The notes under the pieces were generated by a model. The model was given only the letters and a program-made list of their open reading frames with translations, was not told the DNA's origin and did not search any database. Position numbers and translations under genes: made by a program. From Rhynchopus euleeides (Eukaryota > Euglenozoa > Diplonemea > Diplonemida > Diplonemidae), in contig OY723282.1 in assembly GCA_963210315.1 (NCBI GenBank), positions 1,798,001-1,862,000 on the forward strand: DNA of 64,000 nt, given 5' to 3'. Within the stretch, counting starts at the first letter, position 1. Each line of letters starts with the position of its first letter. Of the stretch, positions 1 to 9,636 are shown piece after piece.

Positions 1-100
1 TGAACTGACCTCCCCCTCCGCCTATCTCCTTTGTATCCTCTGACCGAGCAAGACTCCCCCACACCGCACTACACTACACCACACCACATTCAGTAAACTT

Positions 101-360
101 GTTTAAGCACCTTCGGTGCGACTAGGGAGTCAAGGGAGGACTAGAGAAGACGACTTCCCTGTGCGTATTTGTTTTTCTACCACTTGCAGCAACAGTTTTC
201 TTGCAAGGTTGGAAGGGGGGCGAACGGAACAAACACCACCCTTCATCAGGCCAACGAGTGGTGTTTTGCTCCCTGCCTTCGCCCCTCCGTACGTCAGCTT
301 TTGCACTGAACGGTGCCTAATGCAACGGAAAAGCGGTGGCTGAGTTGCCCCCATCTCCCA
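101..360 (+). repeat. upstream module N, copy 1
   Basis: This block is nearly identical to 24018-24290 and a diverged relative lies at 18062-18240. It begins with the small hairpin GCACCTTCGGTGC and lies directly upstream of the first leader-family gene. A segment from GTGCGTATTTG to CCACTTGCAG (about 160-190) has the look of a very short GT-AG intron, but that is only a pattern match. I infer a shared promoter or 5' untranslated region. Bases 1-100 upstream hold CA/CT-rich sequence without a gene. Confidence 0.6.
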
Positions 361-501
361 CGAGACGCGTTTTTGATATTGATGTTTTGTGTCTTACGTC
401 CGACCGAAGACTCCCACCACCCGCACCAGTTGCTCCTCAGGCACCACACCGCACCACACCACCACCCAAGACCAGGTGCGTGCCCAGAGGTGCACGAGAC
501 G

Positions 502-2238
502 ATGCAACACATGTTGTGCCGCGTGTCGCGGCACCTGCTGGCGACACGCTCCCTGCAAGGGGTGCAGCAGCACCGCCCGGTGCGCGGCGCGTGGGGGTGG
601 GGCGGGTGCACATCCCGCAGCCTGAGCACCACCGCCCCTGCACACGGCGCACCTGTCGCAGTGGGCAACGTCCTGCCGCACGCGGACAGCTTGGCGGTGT
701 ACAAGTTGGAAGATGCGGCTGGTCATCATGCGTACGTGTGTGTGCCTGATGAGTTGACGTTGGGTCACCTGCGTCTCGTCCAGGATAGCTTGCAAACTAC
801 ACCCCACATAGCTTTCCGTCGCCTCCATCGCGTGTCAGTTGAGTCTGCGGCGGTGTACAAGTTAGAGGATGCGAGTGGCGTGTGTCTGTACGTTAGTGTG
901 CGCGATGGGTTGACATTGGAGCACCTCAATCTCATGCAGAATTGCTTACAGACACCACACCTGGCTTTCCGCCGCATCCGTGACACGCATGCCACCGCAG
1001 TGGTTGACGCAGTCCTTGCAGGCGAGAGGCCGTCATCAGATGTTGAAGAAGTGCAAGAACGAAACGACGAGCCACAAGCAGCAGAAGGTACGCCACTTGA
1101 AGTCGTCAACACACAAACAGAGCACCCTCCTGGTCTTGACGACCTGAGCCTCCCCGAAGTCTGCACACACGCCGTGTGTGAGGTGGTGGATGCAAGCGGG
1201 GACAACGCAACGAGCACACTGCCTCTATCTCCGCCTCCACCTTCACCACCCCACTCCGCCATCCCGACGCAGACACCCCCCACTGTTGTTGAGAGTCCCA
1301 CTGACTTGTCTGCGGATTTGGAATGTCGGGGGACACTCACAGAGGGCAGTATGCCCTGCACCGCTCCTGGCCTGACGACGAAGCGCACGTCATCCGTCAG
1401 CCAGGAGGGACACACAAAGGAAAGAAGTCGCAAAAAGAGGAAGAAAAAGAGGAAGGCTGCTCAGGTCCACGCCAGGGTAACGGTGTCCGACCAGTCACGC
1501 GTCCCCGAATCCTGCACACACGCCGTGTGTGAGGTGGTGGCTGCGAGCAGGAACGACGCACGGAGCACACCACCACCCCCGCCTCCACCGCCTCCACCAC
1601 CACCGCCACCACGGCCACCAGCACCATCACCACCCCCGTCACTACCACCACCACCCCCGCCGCCTCCACCACCGCCGCCACCACCCCTCTCCGTGATGCA
1701 GTCACCCTGCAGTCATGAGGGCCCCGCTGAGTTGTCTGCGGAGGAACGTCGGGGAACACTCACAGAAGGCAGTCTGCCCTGCACCGATCCTTTCCTGACA
1801 AGGCAGCGCCAGGCAGAATATGCCACCATCGTGCCATCCCTCATACAGGAGGGCAAGGCTGCTGGGCAGGCACCGCCCCACGCCAGGGTGTCAGTGCCGA
1901 ACCAATTGGGTATCCCCCGAGACTGCACACACGCCGTGTGTGGGGTGGTGGATGCAAACGGGCACCTGTTCCACCTCAGTGTTGTTGAGAGTCCCGAGGA
2001 GTTGGTTGTGGAGTTGAAAAAAAATCGGGAGACACTCGCAGATAGGATCCTCACAGAGGGCAGGATGTTCCGCATCGCTCGTGCCCTGGCCTTGGAGTCC
2101 ACCCAGGACGCCCATGCCTTGCGTTCATTCCTCGAAACGAAGGCCAAGGAGGCTGGATACCCCCTTGAAATCCCTTGGATCGGCATTCGTAACTACCTGA
2201 ACCTGCCCTCAGGTTTCAGAGTGCCCCCTGAACCCTGA
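502..2238 (+). CDS. leader-family protein 1 (mitochondrial leader, polyproline-interrupted repeats)
   Basis: 578 residues from the ATG at 502; a second in-frame ATG follows at 511. Residues 1-60 are the family leader: no Asp or Glu, six Arg, and an RSLSTT stretch at 39-44 that resembles a matrix-peptidase cleavage region. Two short YKLED segments follow, then three degenerate copies of the family repeat (each opening with CTHAVC). The first two are interrupted at the same place, after the EVV-ASG turn, by Pro-rich inserts; the second insert is encoded by a (CCACCG/CCGCCT)-like microsatellite at about 1567-1688. A lysine/arginine tract (KKRKKKRK) lies between them and could act as a nuclear signal, competing with the leader. 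The third repeat is the most regular. Function is unknown; this is the most eroded member of the family, yet its frame is open throughout. Confidence 0.7.
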   Translation: MQHMLCRVSRHLLATRSLQGVQQHRPVRGAWGWGGCTSRSLSTTAPAHGAPVAVGNVLPHADSLAVYKLEDAAGHHAYVCVPDELTLGHLRLVQDSLQTTPHIAFRRLHRVSVESAAVYKLEDASGVCLYVSVRDGLTLEHLNLMQNCLQTPHLAFRRIRDTHATAVVDAVLAGERPSSDVEEVQERNDEPQAAEGTPLEVVNTQTEHPPGLDDLSLPEVCTHAVCEVVDASGDNATSTLPLSPPPPSPPHSAIPTQTPPTVVESPTDLSADLECRGTLTEGSMPCTAPGLTTKRTSSVSQEGHTKERSRKKRKKKRKAAQVHARVTVSDQSRVPESCTHAVCEVVAASRNDARSTPPPPPPPPPPPPPPRPPAPSPPPSLPPPPPPPPPPPPPPLSVMQSPCSHEGPAELSAEERRGTLTEGSLPCTDPFLTRQRQAEYATIVPSLIQEGKAAGQAPPHARVSVPNQLGIPRDCTHAVCGVVDANGHLFHLSVVESPEELVVELKKNRETLADRILTEGRMFRIARALALESTQDAHALRSFLETKAKEAGYPLEIPWIGIRNYLNLPSGFRVPPEP

Positions 2239-2332
2239 CAACACTTGTGGAAGTGCAGCGAGGGTGTGAAGGTGGCACAACATCATGGCACACAGTCACA
2301 GGTGGAGTATGAGCATAGATAAGAACAGAAGC

Positions 2333-2860
2333 AAGTGTCAGCCCACATCTCGAGGATGTGACCCAGGAAAAGAAGAAGAAGACACAACTGATACCAGGAA
2401 CCAGGAACAGGACACGACAAACTCATTATTGCAACAAGGAACAGGACCCAGGAGCAGAAGGCAGAGAGGCAGGAAGGCTGCGCCCAACAGCAGTTGGTGC
2501 TGATGCGATGCCGGGATGCAGTGCTGGCAGACGCTGGGCTCGGAGGGCGCACCAGGACTGCGGACCCATTCAGAGTGACTTGGGGAAGGGGACAGGTCGA
2601 TGGCCACCGAGACCGACGAAGCCCAGACCTGGACGACGACTCTCACGGCGGCACCCCGTCCCCTCCCCGGAGCCGCTGGCAGCCACGGCACCGTGGCGGA
2701 GGTGTCGTGGCTCGCATCGCATCTCCGCTCTTTGCTTTGCAGGAGCTGCTCCTGAAGATGGTGGTCTTCCGACACAGCTGTGTGCCCCGACACAGAGGCA
2801 CGCACCTCTCGCAGGGCTGCGCTGCGGGGAGCACCGACACAACGTGGCGACAACAAAGGA
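2333..2860 (+). repeat. module M, partial copy a
   Basis: Matches the block upstream of genes 2-5 almost base for base from the GTGTCAGCCCA start to ACAACAAAGGA. After 2860 it leaves the consensus, and the purine-rich GGGAGGAGGAGG stretch and the leader are absent. It therefore does not precede a family gene here. The following 2861-3018 is unassigned sequence up to the retroelement. Confidence 0.8.
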
Positions 2861-3191
2861 ACCTGTCCTGTAGATTGCACTCTCAGGAGTGCAAGATGAA
2901 ACAGGACAGCCACCACACCACCAGTCTTGACGCCCACAAAATGGTGGATTTTCCAGCGTCAATTCTGTCTCACAGGGTTAGCCACTTCGACCACACGGGT
3001 CGTTGTGCAGAACTTCTCTTTTGTAGCCTCATGCAATGAAGGAGGAAATGGAACACGGAGAAAGCAGGTCATTCGAGTTTACGGCACGCGTAGTGCCGTA
3101 ATTGCAGAGCCACATCTCACCTCATCACAGGTCGAGGTGTGTGCGTTTCACCACAACTCTCACAACCTCTCCCAAACAACCAAACAACACA

Positions 3192-4220
3192 ATGCCGGAC
3201 CGGAACGCAACCGTGATCATCGACCAGGCGTGGATCGATGTTCCGACCCCGGTTGTTCCGGGAAACGCAGCGGGGGTGGACGGCACCCCCGACTGCGTGT
3301 TTCCGGAGTGCGGGGCGCTGCACTCCGACGCGCACTCGTCTGTGTGTCGCATGTGTGGAAGGCGGACGACGAAGAGCTGCCTGAAGGCCTACATGGAGGG
3401 CACGGGGGATCAGACGGTCGAGAAGATGACCGACCAGTGGATGGAGCCACACTGGGTCTGCCCCCTCTGCGCGCTGTATCTCCACAATGGTGAGGCAACA
3501 TGGACCCTCAAGGAGGAGGACGAGGGCGACGCCGATGCCAACATGAGTGACGCTACGCCCAAGGTGAGGGACCTCTGGGAGTTGATGAGGGGTGTGGATA
3601 ACCCAAACACCAAGGCAATTCTGGAGGAGGTCTTGGATGATATGCAGAGGAAGGAGCGGCAGGCGAAGCTGGAACGCGAGGGGCTGACCGGCACCCGCAT
3701 CACGGTGGTGGAGCAATGGCGCCACCGGATGCAGTCGCCAGCGCTGCACGCAATGGCCATGAGGGCACTGCGTGATCGTTTCGGGAAGGGGGCGGACGAT
3801 GCGGCTGCGGCAGCGACCGGGCCCCAGCACGAACTTCGGGTCGCGCTCTCCGTGTTGGACATTCTGATCCCCATCGTGTCGACGAAGCCTGAGGCAGTGC
3901 AAGCTGCCCACAACCTCCTGGTCCGCTTGGAGGGGCTGCGCCTCCGGGAGTGGTACGGGCTCGCGGCGCAGCTGCACTGGGAGCGGCGGCTGGAGGGCAT
4001 GCCGGCAAGCGCGCTGACGGAGCAACTATTCAGGTCGCTCCAGAGCCAAGCCCAGAGCGAGGGCGAGAAGGAGAAGGCCAACAACAAGCGGCGCCGCACC
4101 GAGGGCGCGTGGGACGAGGAGGAAGAGAGGCCAGTGGTGCCGAAGGGAGGTAAGGGGGGAAAGGGATCCAACAAGGGCTTCAACAAGGGCTTCAACAAGG
4201 GATCCAAGTGGGGCAAGTGA
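3192..4220 (+). CDS. gag-like protein of the DIRS/Ngaro-like element, zinc-finger containing
   Basis: 342 residues from the ATG at 3192, just inside repeat A1; the open frame extends further upstream but into the repeat. A treble-clef or PHD/RING-like set of ligands is visible: C35, C40, C52, C55, C63, H87, C90 and C93 (VCRMC and HWVCPLC). The middle is helical and charged, and the C-terminus is a basic Gly/Lys/Asn tail (repeats of GFNK) that could bind nucleic acid. Position and composition suggest the structural (gag-like) protein; no capsid homology can be claimed by eye. Part of a fossil element. Confidence 0.5.
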   Translation: MPDRNATVIIDQAWIDVPTPVVPGNAAGVDGTPDCVFPECGALHSDAHSSVCRMCGRRTTKSCLKAYMEGTGDQTVEKMTDQWMEPHWVCPLCALYLHNGEATWTLKEEDEGDADANMSDATPKVRDLWELMRGVDNPNTKAILEEVLDDMQRKERQAKLEREGLTGTRITVVEQWRHRMQSPALHAMAMRALRDRFGKGADDAAAAATGPQHELRVALSVLDILIPIVSTKPEAVQAAHNLLVRLEGLRLREWYGLAAQLHWERRLEGMPASALTEQLFRSLQSQAQSEGEKEKANNKRRRTEGAWDEEEERPVVPKGGKGGKGSNKGFNKGFNKGSKWGK

Positions 4221-4250
4221 CAAGCCACACCTGCGCAGGGAGAGCCGGGG

Positions 4251-5864
4251 TTGTGCGGGCCGGCGACACCTCCCTCAGACACACCGCCACTGCACACACA
4301 GTCCACACTTCAAGGGGAACCAGCGGTGCCACAAGCTCAAGGGGAGCAGAATTCACGCATGCCGTGGCGAGTAAAAGCGCAAACCACACAGCCCAGTGCT
4401 CAAGGGGAGCCAGCGGCGCATCAAGCTCAAGGGGAGCAGAACCCACGCACGCCGTGGCTAGTAAAAACGGAAATCACACAGCCCAGTGCTCAAGGGGAGC
4501 CAGCGGCGAAGCAAGCTCAAGGGGAGCAGAATCCACGCACGCCGTGGCTAGTAAAAACGGAAATCACACAGCCCAGTGCTCAAGGGGAGCCAGCGGCGCA
4601 TCAAGCTCAAGGGGAGCAGAATCCACGCACGCCGTGGCTAGTAAAAACGCAAATCACACAGCCCAGTGCTCAAGGGGAGCCAGCGGCGAAGCAAGCTCAA
4701 GGGGAGCAGAAACCACGCACGCCGTGGATAGTAAAAACGAAAATCACACAGCCCAGTGCTCAAGGGGAGCCAGCGGCGAAGCAAGCTCAAGGGGAGCAGA
4801 AACCACGCACGCCGTGGATAGTAAAAACGAAAATCACACAGCCCAGTGCTCAAGGGGAGCCAGCGGCGAAGCAAGCTCAAGGGGAGCAGAATCCACGCAC
4901 GCCGTGGCTAGTAAAAACGCAAATCACACAGCCCAGTGCTCAAGGGGAGCCAGCGGTGCATCAAGCTCAGGGGGAGCAGAATCCACGCACACCGTGGTTA
5001 GTAAGAATACAGCCCAGTGCTCAGGGGGAGCAAATGGCGCAGCAAGATCACGGGATGACGCCACACAGGCCGTGGCCGGTCACCAACACTGCTCGGAGAG
5101 AGCAGGCGACAGAGCGGGCCGGCCCAGCAGTGCAGCAGACGGGATCCCAGGGGCGGGACCCGACAGCGGAAGGCCACACAATCGAGTCGGGGCTGCAGCG
5201 GTGGCTGCGCAGGGGGCCAGCAACTCGAGGACGCCCGCGGATGTCAGAGACAGCAACCCTCCCGGACGGGACGAGGGGGGAAGTCGTGTCTGCAGCCAAC
5301 GCCGTTCTGGACCGGGCACTCGCGAACTCCACATGGGACAACATCGCGTCGTGCTACCGGCGGTTCCAGGAGTTCCGTCAGGCCTGGGAGGCCGCCGAGG
5401 GACCCATCGACACGGGGACGGCGATCATCTTGTGGGTCTCCAAGAAGATGTCTGTCGACAACGTGCTGCCATCCTCGGGGCTGGCCTACAGCTACGCCGT
5501 GTCGTCCGCGCACCGCCACATGCTGGAGGACACAGTGCACTCGCACAAGCTCGACGCGTTCAGACGGGGACTGAGGCGCATGGGGGCGGAGGTGCCCCGG
5601 ACACAGGCGGTGCCGGCGACGAAGGCAGAAGTGGAGCAGGCGATGCGGGACGAGCGGGACCCCGAGGTGCGACTGGCACTGGGGCTGATGTGGCACGGGG
5701 CCGCAAGGTGCTCGGACGTGAAGAGTATTGCAACCCGAGAGGTGCGGGTGAAGAACGACGGGGTGGTATCTATAACCTGGAGGGGCACCAAGAACGACCC
5801 GTTCGCGAGGTGTGTGTGCGTTTCACCACAACCTCTCCCCTCCCCATTCCCCCGTGTTGAGTGA
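4251..5864 (+). CDS. tyrosine-recombinase-like frame of the DIRS/Ngaro-like element, with 30-residue repeats
   Basis: An open frame without an ATG at its first codon; the first ATG is at 4359. Its first third is a tandem array with a 90-bp period (about 4300-5020, eight units), each encoding a Gln/Pro-rich unit containing QGEP and PRTPW. The second part, from about 5240, reads like the N-terminal core-binding and early catalytic region of a tyrosine recombinase: a helical stretch around residues SYAVSSAHRHML, then LALGLMWHGAARCSDV, which fits the first catalytic Arg box, then a strand-rich ITWRGTKNDP. The frame runs into repeat B1. Fossil element part; broken or non-autonomous. Confidence 0.5.
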   Translation: MCGPATPPSDTPPLHTQSTLQGEPAVPQAQGEQNSRMPWRVKAQTTQPSAQGEPAAHQAQGEQNPRTPWLVKTEITQPSAQGEPAAKQAQGEQNPRTPWLVKTEITQPSAQGEPAAHQAQGEQNPRTPWLVKTQITQPSAQGEPAAKQAQGEQKPRTPWIVKTKITQPSAQGEPAAKQAQGEQKPRTPWIVKTKITQPSAQGEPAAKQAQGEQNPRTPWLVKTQITQPSAQGEPAVHQAQGEQNPRTPWLVRIQPSAQGEQMAQQDHGMTPHRPWPVTNTARREQATERAGPAVQQTGSQGRDPTAEGHTIESGLQRWLRRGPATRGRPRMSETATLPDGTRGEVVSAANAVLDRALANSTWDNIASCYRRFQEFRQAWEAAEGPIDTGTAIILWVSKKMSVDNVLPSSGLAYSYAVSSAHRHMLEDTVHSHKLDAFRRGLRRMGAEVPRTQAVPATKAEVEQAMRDERDPEVRLALGLMWHGAARCSDVKSIATREVRVKNDGVVSITWRGTKNDPFARCVCVSPQPLPSPFPRVE

Positions 5865-6083
5865 CATGTGTCGATAGTGTTCCATTTTGTAGCCTCATGC
5901 AATGAAGGAGGAAATGGAACACGGAGAAAGCAGGTCATTCGAGTTTACGGCACGCGTAGTGCCGTAATTGCAGAGCCACATCTCACCTCATCACAGGTCG
6001 AGGTGTGTGCGTTTCACCACAACCTCTCCCCTCCCCATTCCCCCGTGTTGAGTGACATGTGTCGATAGTGTTCCATTTTCGAC

Positions 6084-6946
6084 GCGACGGTATGTATGTC
6101 ACGCTTGCAGTTGGCTCTGGCGCTGGTTGCGGGTCTGTCGAGGAGCAGCAGCGGGGTCAAACCCGTCTGCTGTTTTCTGTCATTCCTGTGGTCTGTCGTA
6201 CGACTTCGGCTTGCGAAAGACTTTTAAACGTTTATAGCCTCTGGTCACGGCCCCCTTTCAACTTTGACCGTGGGTGGGTTTCTGAATTTTCTGGAAAGCA
6301 CCATGGATTCGAGGGACTGCGTGATTCGGACTTGCAGAACGGAAGGGCTACTGGGAAGGAACTGTACACTTTCTTGAGGCACGATCATTGGTGACCTAGG
6401 ACGGAGGCATGCACGCCTGTTGACTGGTGAAAAGGGGACACCCCAAGCAAGGCATACAAAGCGGAAGGCAGACTTTGTTGCTCCGGCACCACTGTTTCTA
6501 TTCCCGCCTGGGCTCTGTTTACCCCACCGTCAACAACGCGGCGCCGTTAAAACTCTATAAGGGGAGGTTTGGTATGTCGCACTGTTCGTCGCATTCAGCG
6601 GGGGAGCCAGTGGACGTGTGGAGAGGGGTGTACAGTTCTGAAACAGTAGTCTGGTTCTGCGGGGGCGAATCACGTGTGGGAGTGTGGGTGGGAAGTCCTG
6701 AGATGAAGTGGTGCGATCCTTGGGGGGGGCAAAACTTTCATTTGCCTTTGGTCAAGGCCTTTTCAAACAAATTTGACCACGGAGCCAAGTCGCCGGTCCC
6801 TCGAATAGCATGAGTCTATGACAGGTTCCGGCACCAGGTTGCCTGCGATCGCAAACCCCCCCCCCCCCCCCCCCCAAGCCCTGGCTTGGGGGGGGGGGGT
6901 CAACCCAAGGACCCTTTAGGCCCTTTAGCCCCCAGCTGGGGGAGGG
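6084..6946. other. unassigned spacer after the retroelement
   Basis: No gene recognised. Short open frames on both strands lack family resemblance. A long C tract and a facing G tract at about 6855-6900 begin the simple-repeat border of the next TIR element. Confidence 0.4.
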
Positions 6947-7780
6947 CCTGTGTGTACTGGATAGTTTAAGTGGCATTTACGATAATACCACTTTTTCAGT
7001 ACCACTTTTTTGGCCTGTGCCCCTGTGGCCTGGCCAAGGCCCTGACCCCCCCTGAGCCCTGGCTTGGGGGGGTCCCTGTGGACCCCCTGGCCTCCGGCTG
7101 GGGGGGGGGGGGCCTGTGTGGACTGGATAGTTTAGGTGGCATTTACGATAATGCCACTTTTTCAGTACCACTTTTTTCTTACGATAATACCACTTTTTCA
7201 GTACCACTTTTTTGGCCTGTGCCTGAGGGCCAGGCCAAGGCCCCCCTGGGTGGGCGGCCTGTGTGTACTGGATAGTTTAGGTGGCATTTACGATAATACC
7301 ACTTTTTCAGTACCACTTTTTTGGTTTACGATAATACCACTTTTTTCTTACGATAATACCGTATACGTAAATATTATGGAACGTAAATATTATGGAACGG
7401 GCCCATTTTTGGCCGGTCCGTTCCATAATATTTACGTTCCATAATATTTACAGGGCCAGTTGGGGACTCGGTGGTGAGGACGGCTTGCCTCAGGAATCGC
7501 GCGAAAAGTGCACGAGTAGGTCCCGTCAGGGACTCTGTATGCCGTCCGATCACCTGGTCCAAGTCCCCGAGTCGCAGAAAGCCCTGTAAATATTATGGAA
7601 CGAAAAAAATCTGGAACGCCAACCCACCAGCGTTCCAAAATATTTACGTTCCATAATATTTACGTTCCAAAATATTTACGTATACGGTACCACTTTTTTC
7701 TTACGATAATACCACTTTTTGAAAAGTGGTATTATCGTAAAAACCCCCAGAAAAAAGTGGCATTATCGTAATTACCCCAA
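6947..7780. mobile_element. foldback/TIR element with private motif TACGATAATACCACTTTTTC
   Basis: A unit starting GGCCTGTGTG and containing ACTGGATAGTTTA and the motif TACGATAATACCAC occurs three times (about 6947, 7109 and 7257). The complement, AAAGTGGTATTATCGTA, returns at 7735-7770, so the whole can fold back. No coding frame is recognised. It is interrupted by another element at 7366-7688, whose flanks match this element's own motif. Confidence 0.55.
7366..7688. mobile_element. small TIR element nested in the preceding one, motif ACGTAAATATTATGGAACG
   Basis: The left end reads GTATACGTAAATATTATGG and the right end is its near-perfect complement (CGTAAATATT mirrored, ending in GTATAC). 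Further inverted copies of the motif occur at 7381-7450 and 7590-7680. The core (about 7452-7587) starts AGGGC and ends GCCCT. The outer motif TACCAC is split by it, with TACC on both sides, which may be a 4-bp target duplication. Non-coding, MITE-like. Confidence 0.6.
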
Positions 7781-8045
7781 GTATTTTTTGTGACAAACGC
7801 ACCGTGCTCACGGAAAGCGTTCAGATCGAAAAAGGTTGCAGTGGGATCAATGTTTTGTTCACCTACACTCCACGCCCCAACGTGCAGGTGACCAGAAGGT
7901 TGCACAAACAAAACAAAAGAAACCCGGCAATCCTTTTTTTTTTAGTGAAGCCACCCCCTGCAGGGGCTTAGCTTGGATTTTGGGGTTGGGGCCGAAACTC
8001 GGTCAGACTCGGTCACAGTACACACACAGTTGATTTGCCCTACTC

Positions 8046-8214
8046 GGGTACCCGAGAGAATGTCACCCCCCCTCGGCCTCCGCTTGGGCTCCAACCGCCA
8101 CCCTGTACAGAGGGGATGACATTCTTCAACGGTTGCCCTGTGTAGCGGCTGGGAAGAATGTCACCCCCCTCGGCCCTGGGCCCTCGAGGGGGGTGAAATT
8201 CTCTCGGGGTACCC
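8046..8214. mobile_element. 169-bp TIR foldback, motif GAATGTCACCCCCC
   Basis: The left end GGGTACCCGAGAGAAT is mirrored at the right end as ATTCTCTCGGGGTACCC. A copy of the internal motif AGAATGTCACCCCCCTCGG lies near each arm. It is non-coding and lies inside the hAT-derived element, next to the transposase fragment. Confidence 0.55.
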
Positions 8215-8655
8215 TAGGACCTCGCAAGAGTGGCTTCGGGGATACCCTGTGAATCTTCGCGACATTCCACTCCCACAAAGAGTACATTTGCAAGGCTTTC
8301 GTTGCTCAGTTGGCGAAGCCTGGCGGAGCTTGGAAAACAAGCGTTCAACAGAAGCAGTGCCCAGCGGAAGGATAGATGCAAGCTGGAGTAGCTTGCATGT
8401 TGCTGGGTACGTGAGAGCGAGGTTTCCCGAGGTAAACCGCTGAACAACCTCCTGCAGGTCACGCAGGCCCAACCTCCGAATCGGAACAGACACCCGGGCA
8501 CGCAGAAGGGCAGTCTTGTGCGCCTGTGCCCACTTCGGTGGGTGTGCTGGGGCATTGAAGTCCGGGCAAGGGTACGCACCAGTAATCCCCGGGAGAGGTG
8601 CCAGGTAATGGTCGGCGATGTAGCGCAGAGCCTCCTGCACCTGCGTGCCCACCAT
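8214..8655 (-). pseudogene. hAT transposase C-terminal fragment (dimerisation domain)
   Basis: On the - strand one frame gives a stretch ending ALTYPATCKLLQLASILP-GTASVERLFSKLRQ, which matches the hAT family C-terminal dimerisation region (leucine-rich helix, then the SERxFS-like box, here SVERLFS). The continuation LRQLSNESLANVLFVGVE is in another - frame, so there is a frameshift near 8320. The N-terminal BED finger and catalytic RNase H-like domain are not seen. It is a decayed plain DNA transposon gene with no host function inferred. Confidence 0.7.
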
Positions 8656-8923
8656 GTTGCCGGGAGACGGAATTCGAGACTGCTGACGTTATTCTTACGC
8701 TAGCGACGAATACGGGACAGAAGGAGAATGGGGTGTTCGCGTTCGCTCGCACGCGTGCTTCACCTCCTGTGCTGCTGCACCCCAAGAAAAATCCACTTTT
8801 TTCCCAGAAATTTATACTTTTTTTTTGTTTTTTGGGCTGACCGAGTTTTTTTCCGGGTTTGGCTGAAACTCGGTCAGCTGACCGAGTTTACCCCCCCAAG
8901 CTCAGCCTCTGACCCCCTGTGTG

Positions 8924-9232
8924 GTAGAGACCTTTTCTGGTGGAACTTCCACCTGATTTTGCTCAAAACGGGTTCCGCCGAACGCCGCCACACCGCCAAA
9001 CTCGGGTCAACATCAGCTCCAAAGTGGCGGACACGACCTGTTTTGCCGAATAAATTTACCAGTTATGAGCGACGAAGCGTAGCGAAGAAACGAAGGAAAT
9101 CGTGCGACTGAAGCTTTATAAGGATCACCTTCATGCCACTTCACAGGGGCTGACACAGCTTTTGACACAGGAGTGCGCGCTCAACGAAAAGTAGCCCGGA
9201 TCTGCCGTTGCTGGCAGGCGTTTCTCTTGTTA
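8924..9232 (+). repeat. dispersed repeat R2, copy 1
   Basis: Shares CTGGTGGAA-TTCCACCTGATTTTG, the palindrome-rich GCGACGAAGCGTAGCGAAG core, the CATGCCACTTCACAGG segment and the tail AGCGAAAGGAGTACGA with copies at 15166, 39583 and 46065. It is non-coding. The unit looks like a mobile element of roughly 0.2-0.3 kb, but no TIR or poly(A) is evident, so its class is open. 9233-9636 following is unassigned. Confidence 0.6.
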
Positions 9233-9636
9233 TAGCGAAAGGAGTACAGACGGGGGTGGAAGGTGTTGTACTGAGGTATTTTCGCTCAAAAATGCAGAAT
9301 ACGAGCTGCCTCACAGAATTGGTGCCCCTCCACCTCTTCCCAGCATAACCGGAGAGCCACCCACTCTGCTGCAGTTCGCCGAAGCTAGTACCGAGCGCAA
9401 TCCCCCAGCATTCACTGCATCGCTCTGTACAAGAAGCAGCCCACCGAGTGACACAAGCTCGCATACTACCTCTGTGACGCGAGCAAATTCGTGGAGATAC
9501 GCACCTCTTTTCTCCCAACCACTGGACACGGCAACCAGGCCCCAGGCGATCACTGCAGGATAACCTGTGGGAGTCGCAGGATATCCCACAAGGGTCCTGT
9601 ACCCTGAGGGTACCCTCAGAGAATGCCACGCAGCAG

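Larger units (their letters stand above)
3019..6083 (+). mobile_element. DIRS/Ngaro-like tyrosine-recombinase retroelement, young but non-autonomous or broken
   Basis: The ends have the split direct repeat layout known from Ngaro/PAT elements: A1 at 3019-3155, then the internal part, then B1 (about 5811-5888), A2 (5885-6021) and B2 (6006-6083). A1 and A2 look identical by eye over about 137 bp, and B1 and B2 likewise, so the insertion is probably recent. Each A copy holds a hairpin, TACGGCAC-GCGTA-GTGCCGTA. Parts recognised are a gag-like zinc-finger frame and a frame with a tyrosine-recombinase-like region. I recognise no reverse transcriptase or RNase H part, so it appears non-autonomous, with perhaps one or two breaks. 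A Crypton was considered, but the A-B-A-B repeats argue for the DIRS group. Confidence 0.7.
7978..8890 (-). mobile_element. hAT-derived element with ACTCGGTCAG subterminal arrays
   Basis: The motif AAACTCGGTCAG occurs in tandem at about 7997-8022 and again, in both orientations, at about 8838-8888. These two arrays bracket the hAT transposase fragment on the - strand. hAT transposases are known to bind short subterminal repeats, so I read the arrays as the ends of one decayed element. Exact termini and an 8-bp target duplication could not be fixed. Confidence 0.45.

Noticed and set aside
4208-5860. Second long + frame over the 90-bp repeats of the retroelement
   Set aside because: It is the shadow of the repeat array in another frame; it loses any protein-like pattern beyond the repeats, whereas the 4251-5864 frame continues into a recombinase-like region.
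3019-6021. Reading the 137-bp direct repeats as LTRs
   Set aside because: The extra B copies around A2 give the split direct repeat order of DIRS/Ngaro elements, and the recombinase-like frame replaces an integrase.
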